From Peristeroidobacter agariperforans (lineage in GTDB: Bacteria; Pseudomonadota; Gammaproteobacteria; Steroidobacterales; Steroidobacteraceae), in contig NZ_RYFW01000002.1 of assembly GCF_004138335.1 (NCBI RefSeq), positions 291,501 to 355,500 on the forward strand: a stretch of 64,000 nt of DNA, in the 5' to 3' direction. Numbering within the stretch: position 1 is the stretch's first letter; every line of letters begins with the position of its first letter. Made by a program: the position numbers and the translations under genes. This document shows positions 21,032-31,855 of the stretch, in pieces. The notes below the pieces were generated by a model. The model was not told the origin of the DNA, did no database searches, and was given only the letters and a program-made list of their open reading frames with translations.

Positions 21032-21606
21032 TGCCCGTGCCGCGTGCCGTCGTCATCGGAGGCTCGGCGGGCGCGCTCGAAGTGTTGCGGATGATAGTGC
21101 GAGAACTGCCGCAGTCGTTGTCCTGCCCGGTAGTAATCGTCATTCATCTGCCTTCACATTCCAGCGGCCTCGCCGAGTTGCTGGGCGTCGATACGCCGCT
21201 GACAGTCAAGCAGGCCGAAGACAAAGAGCCCATGGTCGCGGGCACGATTTATATCGCGCCGCCCAGTTATCACTTGCTGGTCGAGGCGCAACGCAGTTTC
21301 GCGCTCTCGGTCGATCCGCCGGTGCACTTTTCCCGGCCTTCCATCGACGTGCTGTTCGAGACGGCGAGCGATGTATATGGGGCGGGCCTCATCGGAGTTT
21401 TATTGAGCGGCGCCAGTGAAGATGGCGCCGCTGGATTGCAGGAGATTCACGCGGCCGGCGGCACGACCATCGTGCAGTCGCCGCTTTCGGCCGAAGTCGC
21501 CATCATGCCGGCGGCGGCGCTGGCCTTGTTCGAGCCCACTTACGTATGGTCGCCCAACGACATAGCCTCCGGTTTGATGAGCCTCGTGAGCGGGAGGTCC
21601 CCATGA
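21031..21606 (+). CDS. cheB: CheB-type methylesterase without receiver domain
   Basis: A 191-residue protein consisting only of the methylesterase domain. The catalytic Ser-His-Asp triad is visible as serine 12 in GGSAGALE, the histidine in VIHLPSHSSGL and the aspartate in GASEDGAAG. Classical CheB is about 350 residues with an N-terminal receiver; here the receiver is missing, so control must come from partner proteins such as the receivers in the neighbouring kinases. It overlaps its neighbours on both sides (TGATG before, ATGA after), which indicates tight co-translation. Confidence 0.92.
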   Translation: MPVPRAVVIGGSAGALEVLRMIVRELPQSLSCPVVIVIHLPSHSSGLAELLGVDTPLTVKQAEDKEPMVAGTIYIAPPSYHLLVEAQRSFALSVDPPVHFSRPSIDVLFETASDVYGAGLIGVLLSGASEDGAAGLQEIHAAGGTTIVQSPLSAEVAIMPAAALALFEPTYVWSPNDIASGLMSLVSGRSP

Positions 21607-22751
21607 CCGAGCGTTCGCGCATTCTGGTGGTCGATGACATCGAGGAAAATCTGGTCGCACTCGAAGCGCTGCTGCGCCGGGACGATGCGGACATAGTCAC
21701 CGCGCGCTCGGGGAACGAGGCGTTGGAGCTGGTCCTGCAACACGAGTTTGCGCTGGCGTTCGTCGACGTGCAGATGCCGGAGATGAATGGCTTCGAGCTG
21801 GCCGAATACATGCGCGGCGCCGAGCGCTCCAAATACATTCCGATCATCTTTTTGACCGCGGGCACTGGCGAGGCGAACCGGGTGTTTCGCGGTTACGAAT
21901 CGGGCGCGGTGGATTTTCTGTTCAAGCCGGTCGACCCGAACATCCTGCGTCACAAAACCGAGACCTTCATCCGGCTGGATCAACAACGCAAGAAACTGGC
22001 GGAGCAATATCTGCAGCTGCGGGAAAGCGAAGCGCTGCTGCGCGATGCGGTGCAGGCGCGCGAAGATGTGCTGGCGGTCGTCTCGCATGACATTCGCAAC
22101 TTTCTACAGGCGATCAAGAGTGGCGTGCAAATGCTCAACAAGCCGCCGGAGAAGCTCGGCGCCGACGCCAGGGCCGCGATTCATGGACGGCTATCGAGCA
22201 CGGTCGATCTGATGAGCCGCGTGATCGCGGATCTGCTCGACATGGCGAGCATTCGTTCCGGGCGCATCGAAGTGAAGCCGCGACCGGAGATCGCCGCGCA
22301 GCTGGTGAATGAAGCCATCGCCGTGCACGAGCCGTTGGCTCAACAGAAAGGTATTCGCCTGACGGCAGAATGTGACGCGGTGGCGGCCGTCGTGCTCTGC
22401 GACCGTGAGCGCGTGCTGCAGGTGTTCTCGAATCTGCTGGGCAACGCGATCAAGTTCTGTCGGCGCAGCGATCAGATCCGCATCAGTCTGCACAGGGTCG
22501 AGGATCACATCCAGGCATCGGTCGTCGACACCGGCCCGGGCATTGCCAGCGAGGACTTGCCGCTGGTGTTCGACGCTTATTTCTCGGGCGCCGAGAACCG
22601 GCGCACCGGCACCGGCCTTGGCTTGTACATCACCAAACGCATCGTCGAAGCGCACGACGGACGCATCTGGATCGAGAGCGAAACGGGCAAGGGCACGGCA
22701 GTGCACTTCACACTGCCGCTGCCGAAGCCGGCAGAGGGCGCTACCAGTTGA
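21603..22751 (+). CDS. Response regulator-histidine kinase fusion
   Basis: A 382-residue protein starting at ATG 21603. An N-terminal receiver ([10 protein letters not shown], phospho-acceptor aspartate in [11 protein letters not shown]) is joined by a short coiled coil to a HisKA domain ([13 protein letters not shown]) and an ATPase domain ([20 protein letters not shown]). There is no sensor or membrane part, so it is a cytoplasmic relay component, likely taking phosphate or an interaction signal from the large hybrid kinase at the head of the operon. Its 3' end overlaps the convergent mannonate dehydratase gene by 11 bases. Confidence 0.92.
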   Translation: MTERSRILVVDDIEENLVALEALLRRDDADIVTARSGNEALELVLQHEFALAFVDVQMPEMNGFELAEYMRGAERSKYIPIIFLTAGTGEANRVFRGYESGAVDFLFKPVDPNILRHKTETFIRLDQQRKKLAEQYLQLRESEALLRDAVQAREDVLAVVSHDIRNFLQAIKSGVQMLNKPPEKLGADARAAIHGRLSSTVDLMSRVIADLLDMASIRSGRIEVKPRPEIAAQLVNEAIAVHEPLAQQKGIRLTAECDAVAAVVLCDRERVLQVFSNLLGNAIKFCRRSDQIRISLHRVEDHIQASVVDTGPGIASEDLPLVFDAYFSGAENRRTGTGLGLYITKRIVEAHDGRIWIESETGKGTAVHFTLPLPKPAEGATS

Positions 22752-23952
22752 ACAGCGTGCCGTCCTCGAGACGGTTCACTGGCAGGCTCGCCGGCCGATA
22801 GGGATATTTCGCGGCCAGCGCTTCGTCGATGTCCACGCCGTGCCCCGGCGCTTCGCCCGGGTGCAGTTCGCCATTCGAGAACGTGTACGCGTGCGGGAAC
22901 ACTGCATCGGTTTCGTCGGTGTGGCGCATGTATTCCTGAATGCCGAAGTTCGGCACCCATAGATCGAAGTGCAGGGCGGCACCCATGCAGACGGGCGACA
23001 GATCGGTCGCGCCGTGGAAACCGGTTCTCACATTGTTCAGCTCGGCGAGGTGCGCGATCCGGCGCACGTGACTGATGCCGCCGGCGTGCACGATGGTCGT
23101 GCGGATGTAGTCGATCAATTGTTCGTCGAGCAACTGCTTTGCGTCCCACACCGAGTTGAACACTTCGCCGACCGCCAGCGGCGTCGTGGTGTGCTGGCGA
23201 ATCGTGCGGAAGCCCGCCTGGTTTTCAGCGGGCGTGGCGTCCTCGAGCCAGAACGGACGGAACGGTTCGAGATCCTTGCCGAGCCGACCGGCTTCGAGCG
23301 GCGTCAGGCGATGGTGCACGTCGTGCAGCAGGTGCACGTCCCAGCCGAGCGTCTCGCGAGCGGCGGCAAACAACTTCGGCACGGTCGGCAGGTATTTGAT
23401 CGTCGACCAGACATTTTCGGTGGGCTTCGCGGCGTCGGCCGGCTCGTAATAGAGCTTGTCCTTGGACACGCCATAGGTCGACGCCAGGCCGGGCACGCCG
23501 CTCTGCAAGCGGATCGCCTTGTAGCCCATCTCCTTGTACTTCTTCGCCTGCGCGATGGTCTCGTCGAGGTCTTTGCCATTGGCGTGGCCGTACACCATGA
23601 CGCCCGTGCGGCTCGCGCCGCCGAGCAGGTCGTACAGCGGCATGTTGGCGTTCTTCGCCTTGATGTCCCACAACGCAACGTCGACGGCCGCGATCGCAGT
23701 CATGGTGACCGGGCCTCGACGCCAATAGGCGCCGCGGTAGAAGAACTGCCAGATGTCTTCGATCTGCCGCGCGTCGCGGCCGATCAAACACGGAACCACA
23801 TGGTCCGTGAGATAGCTGGCCACCGCGAGCTCACGGCCGTTCAGGGTCGCATCGCCCAGGCCGTACACGCCGCTCTTGGTGGTGATCTTGAGGGTGACGA
23901 AGTTGCGGCCCGGGCAGGTGATGATGACGCGGGCATCGACGATGGTATGCAT
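22741..23952 (-). CDS. manD: D-mannonate dehydratase family enzyme (enolase superfamily, RspA-like)
   Basis: A 403-residue enzyme of the mandelate racemase/enolase superfamily. It shows the ManD start ([20 protein letters not shown]), the metal-ligand strand region ([15 protein letters not shown]) and the late [20 protein letters not shown] block with the active-site histidine. ManD removes water from D-mannonate to give 2-keto-3-deoxygluconate in glucuronate catabolism. Several family members have low or no activity on mannonate, so the substrate is not certain. A repeated operator-like motif 43 bases upstream suggests control by the neighbouring GntR-type regulator. Confidence 0.88.
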   Translation of the reverse strand: MHTIVDARVIITCPGRNFVTLKITTKSGVYGLGDATLNGRELAVASYLTDHVVPCLIGRDARQIEDIWQFFYRGAYWRRGPVTMTAIAAVDVALWDIKAKNANMPLYDLLGGASRTGVMVYGHANGKDLDETIAQAKKYKEMGYKAIRLQSGVPGLASTYGVSKDKLYYEPADAAKPTENVWSTIKYLPTVPKLFAAARETLGWDVHLLHDVHHRLTPLEAGRLGKDLEPFRPFWLEDATPAENQAGFRTIRQHTTTPLAVGEVFNSVWDAKQLLDEQLIDYIRTTIVHAGGISHVRRIAHLAELNNVRTGFHGATDLSPVCMGAALHFDLWVPNFGIQEYMRHTDETDAVFPHAYTFSNGELHPGEAPGHGVDIDEALAAKYPYRPASLPVNRLEDGTLFNW

Positions 23953-23994
23953 GGGTCAGATCGCAAAGTCGGAGGGTATACTGGTCATGCCACT

Positions 23995-24010
23995 CTGGCC
24001 TGACCAATTG
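23995..24010. promoter_or_regulatory. Operator-like motif, copy 1 (before mannonate dehydratase)
   Basis: CTGGCCTGACCAATTG lies 43 bases upstream of the mannonate dehydratase start. A copy with one difference sits upstream of the regulator gene at 24857, and a related inverted form at 24968. The TGG...ACCA half-sites resemble operators of FCD-type GntR regulators such as UxuR and ExuR (core TTGGTATACCAA). Likely a binding site of the adjacent regulator. Confidence 0.5.
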
Positions 24011-24065
24011 CGGATGTCAACGATTGCCATCCAGGTTTGTGGCGCGAGGCCCCGCCGGGTCGGAG

Positions 24066-24815
24066 CTACTTGCTGGCGGCGTATCGCTTGCGCTGCTCGG
24101 CGATTTGCTGACGGGCGCGCTCCAGCTCCTGGACCTCGGTGGCCTTGAGCAGGGCATCGATCACGCGGGTCAAATGGTCGCGCATCGCCTCTCGGGCGCC
24201 ATCGGCGTCCCGTTGGCGAAGCGCTTTGAGAATCGCGGTGTGCTCGTCGATGCGAGGCTTGACCCCGGTCGCCCGCACCTTGGTGCTGAGCGAGCGGCTT
24301 TGCGGTGAGCGGGTGCGCGCATCCCAGAGCATTTTCACGGCGGCAATGATGCCGCTGTTCTGAGTGGCGGCCGCGATGACCTCGTGAAAGCGCCGGTCGG
24401 CGTCTTCGCTCAGCATCACGTCATGCTCATTTTCCGTGCGCATTTCGTTGAGCAGCGCCGCCAGTTCGGCGAGTTGGGAATCGTCGATGCGAGCGGCCGC
24501 AAGCGCGCATGCCTCGCCTTCGATGGAGCGCCGGGCCTCGAGCAATTCGAACGGGCCGATGTCGGTCGCGCCGGCTTTGCCGCCCGGCGGTTCGGTGTTG
24601 ATGACATACACGCCCGAGCCGACGCGCACTTCGACGAGGCGATCCAGTTCCAGCGCAATGATTGCTTCGCGAATCGTCGGGCGCGACACCGAGAAGTTCT
24701 GCGCCAGCTCCCGCTCGGAGGGCAAGCGCTGGCCGACCTTGTAATCGCCCTGTGCAATGCCGCTCGCCAGCTTCTGCGCGATGCGCTCGTACAGTCGCTG
24801 TGTATCTGCGGCCAT
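24066..24815 (-). CDS. GntR family regulator, FadR/FCD subfamily (uronate-type)
   Basis: A 249-residue regulator read from ATG 24815; a longer start at 24869 would add an unlikely proline-rich leader and overlap the operator-like site. The winged helix is at residues 6-75 (GQRLPSERELAQNFSVSRPT, then IREAI). The FCD ligand domain follows, with the expected helical pattern and metal-type histidines (RRFHEVIAAAT, HTAILKALRQRD, MRDHLTRVID). Members often sense hexuronates. Lying next to mannonate dehydratase and sharing repeated operator motifs with it, this is probably its repressor and also self-controlled. Confidence 0.9.
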   Translation of the reverse strand: MAADTQRLYERIAQKLASGIAQGDYKVGQRLPSERELAQNFSVSRPTIREAIIALELDRLVEVRVGSGVYVINTEPPGGKAGATDIGPFELLEARRSIEGEACALAAARIDDSQLAELAALLNEMRTENEHDVMLSEDADRRFHEVIAAATQNSGIIAAVKMLWDARTRSPQSRSLSTKVRATGVKPRIDEHTAILKALRQRDADGAREAMRDHLTRVIDALLKATEVQELERARQQIAEQRKRYAASK

Positions 24816-24856
24816 TGGGGAATCGTGGGTCGGTGGCGGAGGGGCTCGCATTATTG

Positions 24857-24872
24857 CTGGCTTGACCAATTG
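24857..24872. promoter_or_regulatory. Operator-like motif, copy 2 (before the GntR-type regulator)
   Basis: CTGGCTTGACCAATTG differs by one base from the copy at 23995-24010. It lies 42 bases upstream of the chosen regulator start, which suits autoregulation. Confidence 0.5.
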
Positions 24873-24967
24873 TCACAAGCCGCCGACCGGAAAATTCAGC
24901 TCCAACGGTTGAGCTGCTGGAGGCCCGTGGCGGCTTGTTATGACTGCTGGTCGGGCCAGTGACAGAG

Positions 24968-24982
24968 ATTGGTAAGGCCAAT
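24968..24982. promoter_or_regulatory. Operator-like motif, copy 3 (before glutamine amidotransferase)
   Basis: ATTGGTAAGGCCAAT is an inverted repeat of ATTGG/CCAAT; read on the other strand (ATTGGCCTTACCAAT) it matches the other two copies in the TGGCCTNACCAAT core. It lies in the gap between the regulator and the amidotransferase gene and could serve either. Confidence 0.4.
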
Positions 24983-25044
24983 TTGCTAGGGCCCCGCGTG
25001 CGGCATTGCTATGCTATGCGCCATCGTTCCTTGCTGAGATCGCG

Positions 25045-25743
25045 ATGGACCTGGGCATCCTGGAGACCGGCGCACCGCCGGCGGATCTGAAGAATCGTTT
25101 TGGCTCGTATGGCGACATGTTCCGGCAGATGCTGGGCCCGGACTATCGCTATTCCTATTACGACGTGCGCAGCGGGCAGCTGCCCGGGCAGGTCGACCGT
25201 CACGATGCGTATCTCATCAGCGGCTCCGCTTCGGGTGTGTATGACGCAGATGCGTGGATCGAGCCGCTGAAGCAATTCATTCAGCAGTCCTCCGGTCGCA
25301 CGGCCATGGTCGGCATTTGTTTCGGGCACCAGGTCATGGCGGAGGCGTACGGCGGCCGCGTCGCCAAATCGCCGAAAGGGTGGGGCGTCGGCCTGCACAG
25401 CTATGACATCAAGCGGCGCGCCGACTGGATGAATTCGGATCCCGAGCTGCAGCTGAGCATTCCGGTGTCGCACCAGGACCAGATCATCGAGCTGCCTGCG
25501 GATGCGAAGGTGCTCGCGGCCAGCGAGTTCACGCCCTATGCCGTGCTCGAGTATCCGGAGCGGCGAGCGATTTCATTTCAAGGTCATCCGGAGTTTTCGC
25601 CGGAGTATGCGACGGCTTTGATCGATCTGCGGCGAGGGACGAGGTATCAGCAGGAGTTCGCGGATGCGGCGGCGGCTTCGTTGCAGAAGCCGAATGATGC
25701 GCGGCGTGTCGCTGAATGGATTCGCAATTTTCTTTCTCGGTAG
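25045..25743 (+). CDS. Class I glutamine amidotransferase (GMP-synthase-like)
   Basis: A 232-residue protein starting MDLGILETG at ATG 25045, the usual opening of this family; an ATG at 25006 is also possible. The triad of class I amidotransferases is present: cysteine in MVGICFGHQ, histidine and glutamate in FQGHPEFSPE. No synthetase domain is attached, so it may act as a stand-alone amidase, for example on gamma-glutamyl compounds. Its neighbours do not define the pathway. Confidence 0.88.
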   Translation: MDLGILETGAPPADLKNRFGSYGDMFRQMLGPDYRYSYYDVRSGQLPGQVDRHDAYLISGSASGVYDADAWIEPLKQFIQQSSGRTAMVGICFGHQVMAEAYGGRVAKSPKGWGVGLHSYDIKRRADWMNSDPELQLSIPVSHQDQIIELPADAKVLAASEFTPYAVLEYPERRAISFQGHPEFSPEYATALIDLRRGTRYQQEFADAAAASLQKPNDARRVAEWIRNFLSR

Positions 25744-25775
25744 GAGCCCACCCGCCCGCCGACGTGTTATCAGGG

Positions 25776-27152
25776 CTATCGCCGTTCGTACCCGGCGCTC
25801 GCCGGAAGATGTGGCGCTGGCCACGCGACTGTTACTTTCAAACCACCGAGCTCTGAGCGCAGCAGTGTGATGGCGCCGCGTGTGGCGTCTACCAGATCGT
25901 TCGCAATGGCGAGCCCAAGGCCGTGACCCGAGCCAGCTTCGTCGAGTCGTCCACCGCGCATCAGTGCCTCGGCGATCTTTTCCGATTCGATGCCGGGGCC
26001 GTCGTCTTCCACCGAGAACGAGCCGCCTTCGATGGCTTGTCCGGTAATGCGAACGCGTCGGCGGGCATAGCGCGCGGCGTTCTCGATCAGGGCGCCTGCG
26101 ATCTCGAGCAGATCTTCGCCGGCGACGGGTAAGTGCAGGTCCTCGGGAATGTTGACCTCGAATACCAGCTTCGCGCCGAACTCCGTCTTTTCCACCACGC
26201 CGACGAGCGATTCGATCGGCGGCAGCGCGACCGTAGTATCGCCGCTCGGAGCGGCGCGAATAGCTGCGGCCCGGCTGCGAGCCAGCTCGCCTTCGATGGC
26301 GGAGGTTGCGGCCGCGATAGCCTGATCCAAGCCGTCAGCGGCTTCCGTCGCGCCTGCCTCGCGAGCTCGACGACTCTGCGCCGACAGCGCAGCGAGCGGT
26401 GTTTTCAATCCATGGGCGAGATCGGCAGCGCGACGGCGTGCACGACTCAAATCTTTTTCGCGAGCGTCCGCCAGCTCGTTGATTGCCAGTGTAAGCGGCT
26501 CGATCTCGGTGACGTGCGCGGCGACGATGCGCTCGCGCGGGTTGCGCTTCAATGTTTCTACTTCGTTGCGTACGTGACGCAACGGTCGCAGGCCCAGTTC
26601 GACTTGCACCCAAGCCGCGGCGGACAAGATGAACCAGAGGATCGCGAGGAACAGCGCCAGCTCCTCGCCAAACTCCTCCCGCGCTTCGTGCAGGGATCTC
26701 TGCTCGTGCGCTAATTGGATCAATACATCGGCGCCCGCCCGCTCCGGGCGGATGAAGCGTTCGACCAGCAGCACCAGCTGGTCGAACGGCCCATCGAGGG
26801 TGCGGCTCTTCCACTCCAATGAATCGACATTCCTGGGCTCGGGCAGATGCTGATCCCAAAGAGATCGCGAATTCAACGCGCCTTGCGGCGTCGAGACCTG
26901 CCAATACAGGCCGCTGGCGGGCTCGAAGAAACGGGCATCGCCTGGCTCGTGCTCGAGTGCTGGCGTGCCATCATTCGCAATTGAGAGTGCAGCCGCGAGT
27001 TGCAGGCCGTCACGGATCAAGTCGGCTTCGATGCGGCGCTCGACATGACGCTCGAACAACAGCGTCATGGCCACCCAGGCGGCAGCCAGGGCAAGGAAGA
27101 TTGCGATTGCGGCGCCCAGCAACAGCCGAACGCGCAGGGATCGCGGCATCAC
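25776..27152 (-). CDS. Sensor histidine kinase
   Basis: A 458-residue membrane kinase. Transmembrane segments lie at about 10-32 and 165-185 around a periplasmic sensor of some 130 residues. A HAMP-like linker leads to the phospho-histidine in DLAHGLKTPLAAL and the ATPase motifs VEDDGPGIES and GSGHGLGLAI. The variant HGLKTPL is typical of the PhoQ-like kinase group. Its start overlaps the response regulator stop by four bases. With the PepSY proteins nearby it forms a conserved type of cluster whose signal is often metal or envelope stress, but that is inference. Confidence 0.92.
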   Translation of the reverse strand: MMPRSLRVRLLLGAAIAIFLALAAAWVAMTLLFERHVERRIEADLIRDGLQLAAALSIANDGTPALEHEPGDARFFEPASGLYWQVSTPQGALNSRSLWDQHLPEPRNVDSLEWKSRTLDGPFDQLVLLVERFIRPERAGADVLIQLAHEQRSLHEAREEFGEELALFLAILWFILSAAAWVQVELGLRPLRHVRNEVETLKRNPRERIVAAHVTEIEPLTLAINELADAREKDLSRARRRAADLAHGLKTPLAALSAQSRRAREAGATEAADGLDQAIAAATSAIEGELARSRAAAIRAAPSGDTTVALPPIESLVGVVEKTEFGAKLVFEVNIPEDLHLPVAGEDLLEIAGALIENAARYARRRVRITGQAIEGGSFSVEDDGPGIESEKIAEALMRGGRLDEAGSGHGLGLAIANDLVDATRGAITLLRSELGGLKVTVAWPAPHLPASAGYERR

Positions 27153-27814
27153 CCACCATCACCCGCGAGCAAATATCCAAAGCCGCGGCGGGTTTCGATC
27201 ACCTGCGGGCCGATCTTGCGTCGCAGCCGCACGACCAGCGCTTCGATGGCATTGGAGTCGCCGGGATCGTCCGCGCCATACAAATGTTCCGCGAGCTCGC
27301 CGGCCGAAACGGCGCGGCCGCTTTGATGAGCGAGATAGTCGAGGAAACGAAATTCCAATTGCGACAGTCGCAGCGGACGGCCGCCGAACGTCGCCGACAT
27401 GCGATGGGTGTCGAGCACGAGCTCGCCGACCTCGATGGTCGAAGAGGCTCGGCCGGCGGCGCGCCGGACCAGGCCGCGGATGCGGGCAATCAGCTCGCCC
27501 ATTTCGAACGGCTTGCCGAGATAGTCGTCGGCGCCGGCTTCGATGCCCGCGACTTTTTCGGTCCAGTCGTTGCGGGCCGAGAGAATCAACACAGGAAATG
27601 TTCGCTGCGCACTGCGCCAGCGCTTCAGCACCGACAAACCGTCGATGCGAGGCAAGCCGAGATCCAGCACTGCGACGTCGTAATCCTCGACGCTGCCTTT
27701 GTACCAGGCGTCTTCGCCTTCGGCGGCGATGTCCACGACGAAGCCGGCGCCGGACAGCGCCTGCGCCACGTCCTGCGCGACTGCCGCTTCGTCTTCGATC
27801 ACCAGGGCTCGCAA
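27149..27814 (-). CDS. OmpR/PhoB family response regulator
   Basis: A 221-residue regulator. The receiver has acidic residues in VIEDEAAVA, the phospho-acceptor aspartate in VLDLGLPRIDG and the conserved lysine in YLGKPF. The winged-helix domain follows (RLSQLEFRFLDYLAHQSGRA, then NAIEALVVRLRRKIG). It is encoded one base after the PepSY gene and overlaps its kinase gene. Tandem GCTGACG repeats upstream of the cluster are a good candidate for its own binding site. Confidence 0.93.
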   Translation of the reverse strand: MRALVIEDEAAVAQDVAQALSGAGFVVDIAAEGEDAWYKGSVEDYDVAVLDLGLPRIDGLSVLKRWRSAQRTFPVLILSARNDWTEKVAGIEAGADDYLGKPFEMGELIARIRGLVRRAAGRASSTIEVGELVLDTHRMSATFGGRPLRLSQLEFRFLDYLAHQSGRAVSAGELAEHLYGADDPGDSNAIEALVVRLRRKIGPQVIETRRGFGYLLAGDGG

Positions 27815-27815
27815 A

Positions 27816-28139
27816 TCAATCGTCCTCGATCTTGATCACGTTGCCGGTGCGGGCATCTATTTTCACTTCGCGCACACGGCCGTTGCCAGTGAGTATTTTT
27901 ATTTCGTAGATCAGCCCGATTTTCTCTTCTTCCAGCTCCACCTCGATCACGTCGCCGGGCACCTGCTGATTGGCGATCGCCAGGATCTTGACCAGCGGCA
28001 GCACTTCGCCGCGCTGTAGGGCTTCGCGCACCACGGTGTGCTCTTTCTTCCGGTCTTTTTTGTCGGCCAGTCCGGGAGACACGCCCAGCGACAGCGTGCT
28101 GAGCAGCAGGACAAGGGCCACTGCAAATCTGGATTTCAT
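27816..28139 (-). CDS. Exported PepSY domain protein (first gene of the two-component operon)
   Basis: A 107-residue protein read from ATG 28139 with a signal peptide (MKSRFAVALVLLLSTLSLGV). The single PepSY domain is recognisable by PLVKILAIANQQVPGDVIEV and the closing VREVKIDARTGNVIKIEDD. PepSY domains bind or inhibit peptidases, or act as sensors in the periplasm. Being first in the operon and followed one base later by the regulator gene, it probably modulates the kinase. Confidence 0.88.
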   Translation of the reverse strand: MKSRFAVALVLLLSTLSLGVSPGLADKKDRKKEHTVVREALQRGEVLPLVKILAIANQQVPGDVIEVELEEEKIGLIYEIKILTGNGRVREVKIDARTGNVIKIEDD

Positions 28140-28155
28140 GGCTTTACTGTGACTG

Positions 28156-28203
28156 CCAGGCGCTGACGCCAAGCTGACGAGGGCTGACGGCCTGGCGTCA
28201 GCA
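28156..28203. promoter_or_regulatory. Tandem GCTGACG repeats in the divergent promoter
   Basis: GCTGACG occurs at 28162, 28173 and 28183, spaced 11 and 10 bases apart, and a fourth, inverted copy (TGGCGTCAGC) ends at 28202. Helical-turn spacing of direct repeats is typical of OmpR/PhoB-type regulator sites. The region separates two divergent PepSY genes, so the neighbouring regulator could control both. Confidence 0.6.
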
Positions 28204-28297
28204 TGCCCTGCGTAGAGTGGCTCGCCATGGCAGCCGATGCTTTGCTTTGTCGAAGCGGGCCGCCGATTTGCAGGCAGTTTTACACAGGAGAAGAGAC

Positions 28298-28621
28298 ATG
28301 ACTATTGGCACGAGCGGCGTCCGCGCCGTGATGCTGGCGACAGTGGTGACGTTGACGGCCGCGGCAGGCGCATCGGCCTGGGCCCAGAACCCGCCCGAGT
28401 TCGCCGTCCAGGTGCCCGCCAATGCGCTGAGCGTGGGCGAAATCGAGAGCCGTCTCACTGCCCAGGGCATCAAGGTCAAGGAGATCAAGGTGCGCGATCT
28501 GCTCGCCGAGGTCGAGGGCTACGACGCGCAGGGCCGCGAGATCGAGTTGATGATCGATCGCCGCAATGGCGAGACGCTGTCACACGAATATGACGACGAC
28601 GATCGCAAGAAGCGCAAGTAA
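28298..28621 (+). CDS. Exported PepSY domain protein
   Basis: A 107-residue protein starting at ATG 28298 behind AGGAGA. A signal peptide ends near ASAWA, then a PepSY domain follows (ALSVGEIESRLTAQGIKVKE, then IELMIDRRNGETL) with an acidic-basic tail (HEYDDDDRKKRK). It is divergent from the two-component operon that itself begins with a PepSY gene. The shared promoter repeats suggest that it is a target of that system. A hairpin just after the stop codon may end its transcript. Confidence 0.88.
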   Translation: MTIGTSGVRAVMLATVVTLTAAAGASAWAQNPPEFAVQVPANALSVGEIESRLTAQGIKVKEIKVRDLLAEVEGYDAQGREIELMIDRRNGETLSHEYDDDDRKKRK

Positions 28622-28632
28622 CGGCGTGCCGA

Positions 28633-28658
28633 CGGTCGCTCCCGAATGGGAGCGACCG
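28633..28658. terminator. Hairpin between convergent PepSY and malic enzyme genes
   Basis: An 11-bp perfect stem (CGGTCGCTCCC with GGGAGCGACCG) closes a GAAT loop. It lies in the 48-base gap between two convergent genes and could stop transcription from both sides, though no clear T-run follows. Confidence 0.65.
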
Positions 28659-28669
28659 AAGCCGTTTGC

Positions 28670-31009
<2,340 letters not shown>

Positions 31010-31147
31010 TCACCGGACTCTTTGGCGAACCTAAAGAACAATTCATGCAGATTTGGGGGCGCCACTGTATTCGATTCACGCGGTCGTGCATACAAGTTGC
31101 GAAAGGGTACTGGAGCCGGCCGCCGCGACGGCCTATCCTATGCGTTG

Positions 31148-31163
31148 CCTACCGCTCGGTAGG
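31148..31163. promoter_or_regulatory. Perfect palindrome, TetR-type operator candidate
   Basis: CCTACCGCTCGGTAGG is a perfect 16-bp inverted repeat around a CT centre, 11 bases before the ATG of the next gene. It closely resembles operators of several TetR-family regulators (ACCTACCG...CGGTAGGT). No TetR gene is encoded in the window. A structural role in the mRNA leader is the alternative. Confidence 0.5.
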
Positions 31164-31174
31164 TGAATTAGGTT

Positions 31175-31690
31175 ATGAGTAATCACACGGACATGACCCA
31201 CTCCTGTGACTTTGTCGCGCCGATCCGCCGCTCGAAAGAGGTCAAGGCGGTTTGCGCGGCCTTGCGTGCGTTGGTCGAGCGCGGCGAGCTGCGAAGCTTT
31301 CAAGAAGGCAAGCTGCGCGTTGGCCGCATGCCGATCGATGTGGAATGGCCGGACGGACGAATCAGCCGGCTGCGTATTGACATCGAAGCCGCGACGCTGA
31401 CGTTTGCTGCCTTGCTGGAAGCGGGCGCCGGCTCGGTGTTGTATCGGGAATTGAAGACGCTGGCGCGCGCCGCGCAGACGCCGGGCCGTGAAGCGCCCCG
31501 CATCGATCCGGCAAGAGCAATGGTGCGCGTCACAGAACAGGCCGGTGCAGTGTCGTGGTCGATCGTCGTCACTCGCGGTGAGTACGAATACTGCACGCGA
31601 GGCTTGATCGAGCTGGCGCGCGAGGCGCTGGCGCTCGCGATCGAGGCGCCGCCGCTTGCCCAAAACTATCAGCCGGCGGTTGCGAACTAG
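31175..31690 (+). CDS. Protein of unknown function
   Basis: A 171-residue soluble protein, no signal peptide or membrane segment. The N-terminal part (VCAALRALVERGELRSFQEG) is helical, the middle strand-rich, and the C-terminal part (TRGLIELAREALALAIEAPP) helical. I recognise no family. It is a single gene flanked by the CCTACCG palindrome before the start and a hairpin after the stop, so it is probably transcribed alone under its own repressor. Codon use matches its neighbours. Confidence 0.75.
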   Translation: MSNHTDMTHSCDFVAPIRRSKEVKAVCAALRALVERGELRSFQEGKLRVGRMPIDVEWPDGRISRLRIDIEAATLTFAALLEAGAGSVLYRELKTLARAAQTPGREAPRIDPARAMVRVTEQAGAVSWSIVVTRGEYEYCTRGLIELAREALALAIEAPPLAQNYQPAVAN

Positions 31691-31691
31691 G

Positions 31692-31716
31692 GCAGCACTC
31701 ATTTGATGAGTGTTGC
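31692..31716. terminator. Hairpin after the 31175-31690 gene
   Basis: GCAGCACTCAT and ATGAGTGTTGC form a stem (one G-T pair) with a TTG loop two bases after the stop codon. No T-run follows, so it may be a weak terminator. Confidence 0.5.
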
Positions 31717-31855
31717 GAGGCCCTGGTTCGCCGACGAATGACGGCAGGTGTTCGGACCGGCGCGACCGCCATAAGTTTCAATGCAGGTTGACTCGGCGAC
31801 GGTGAGCGGGCTAGATGCCGCGTTCTCAACGTAGCCAAGATTCCTGAAACGTTGC

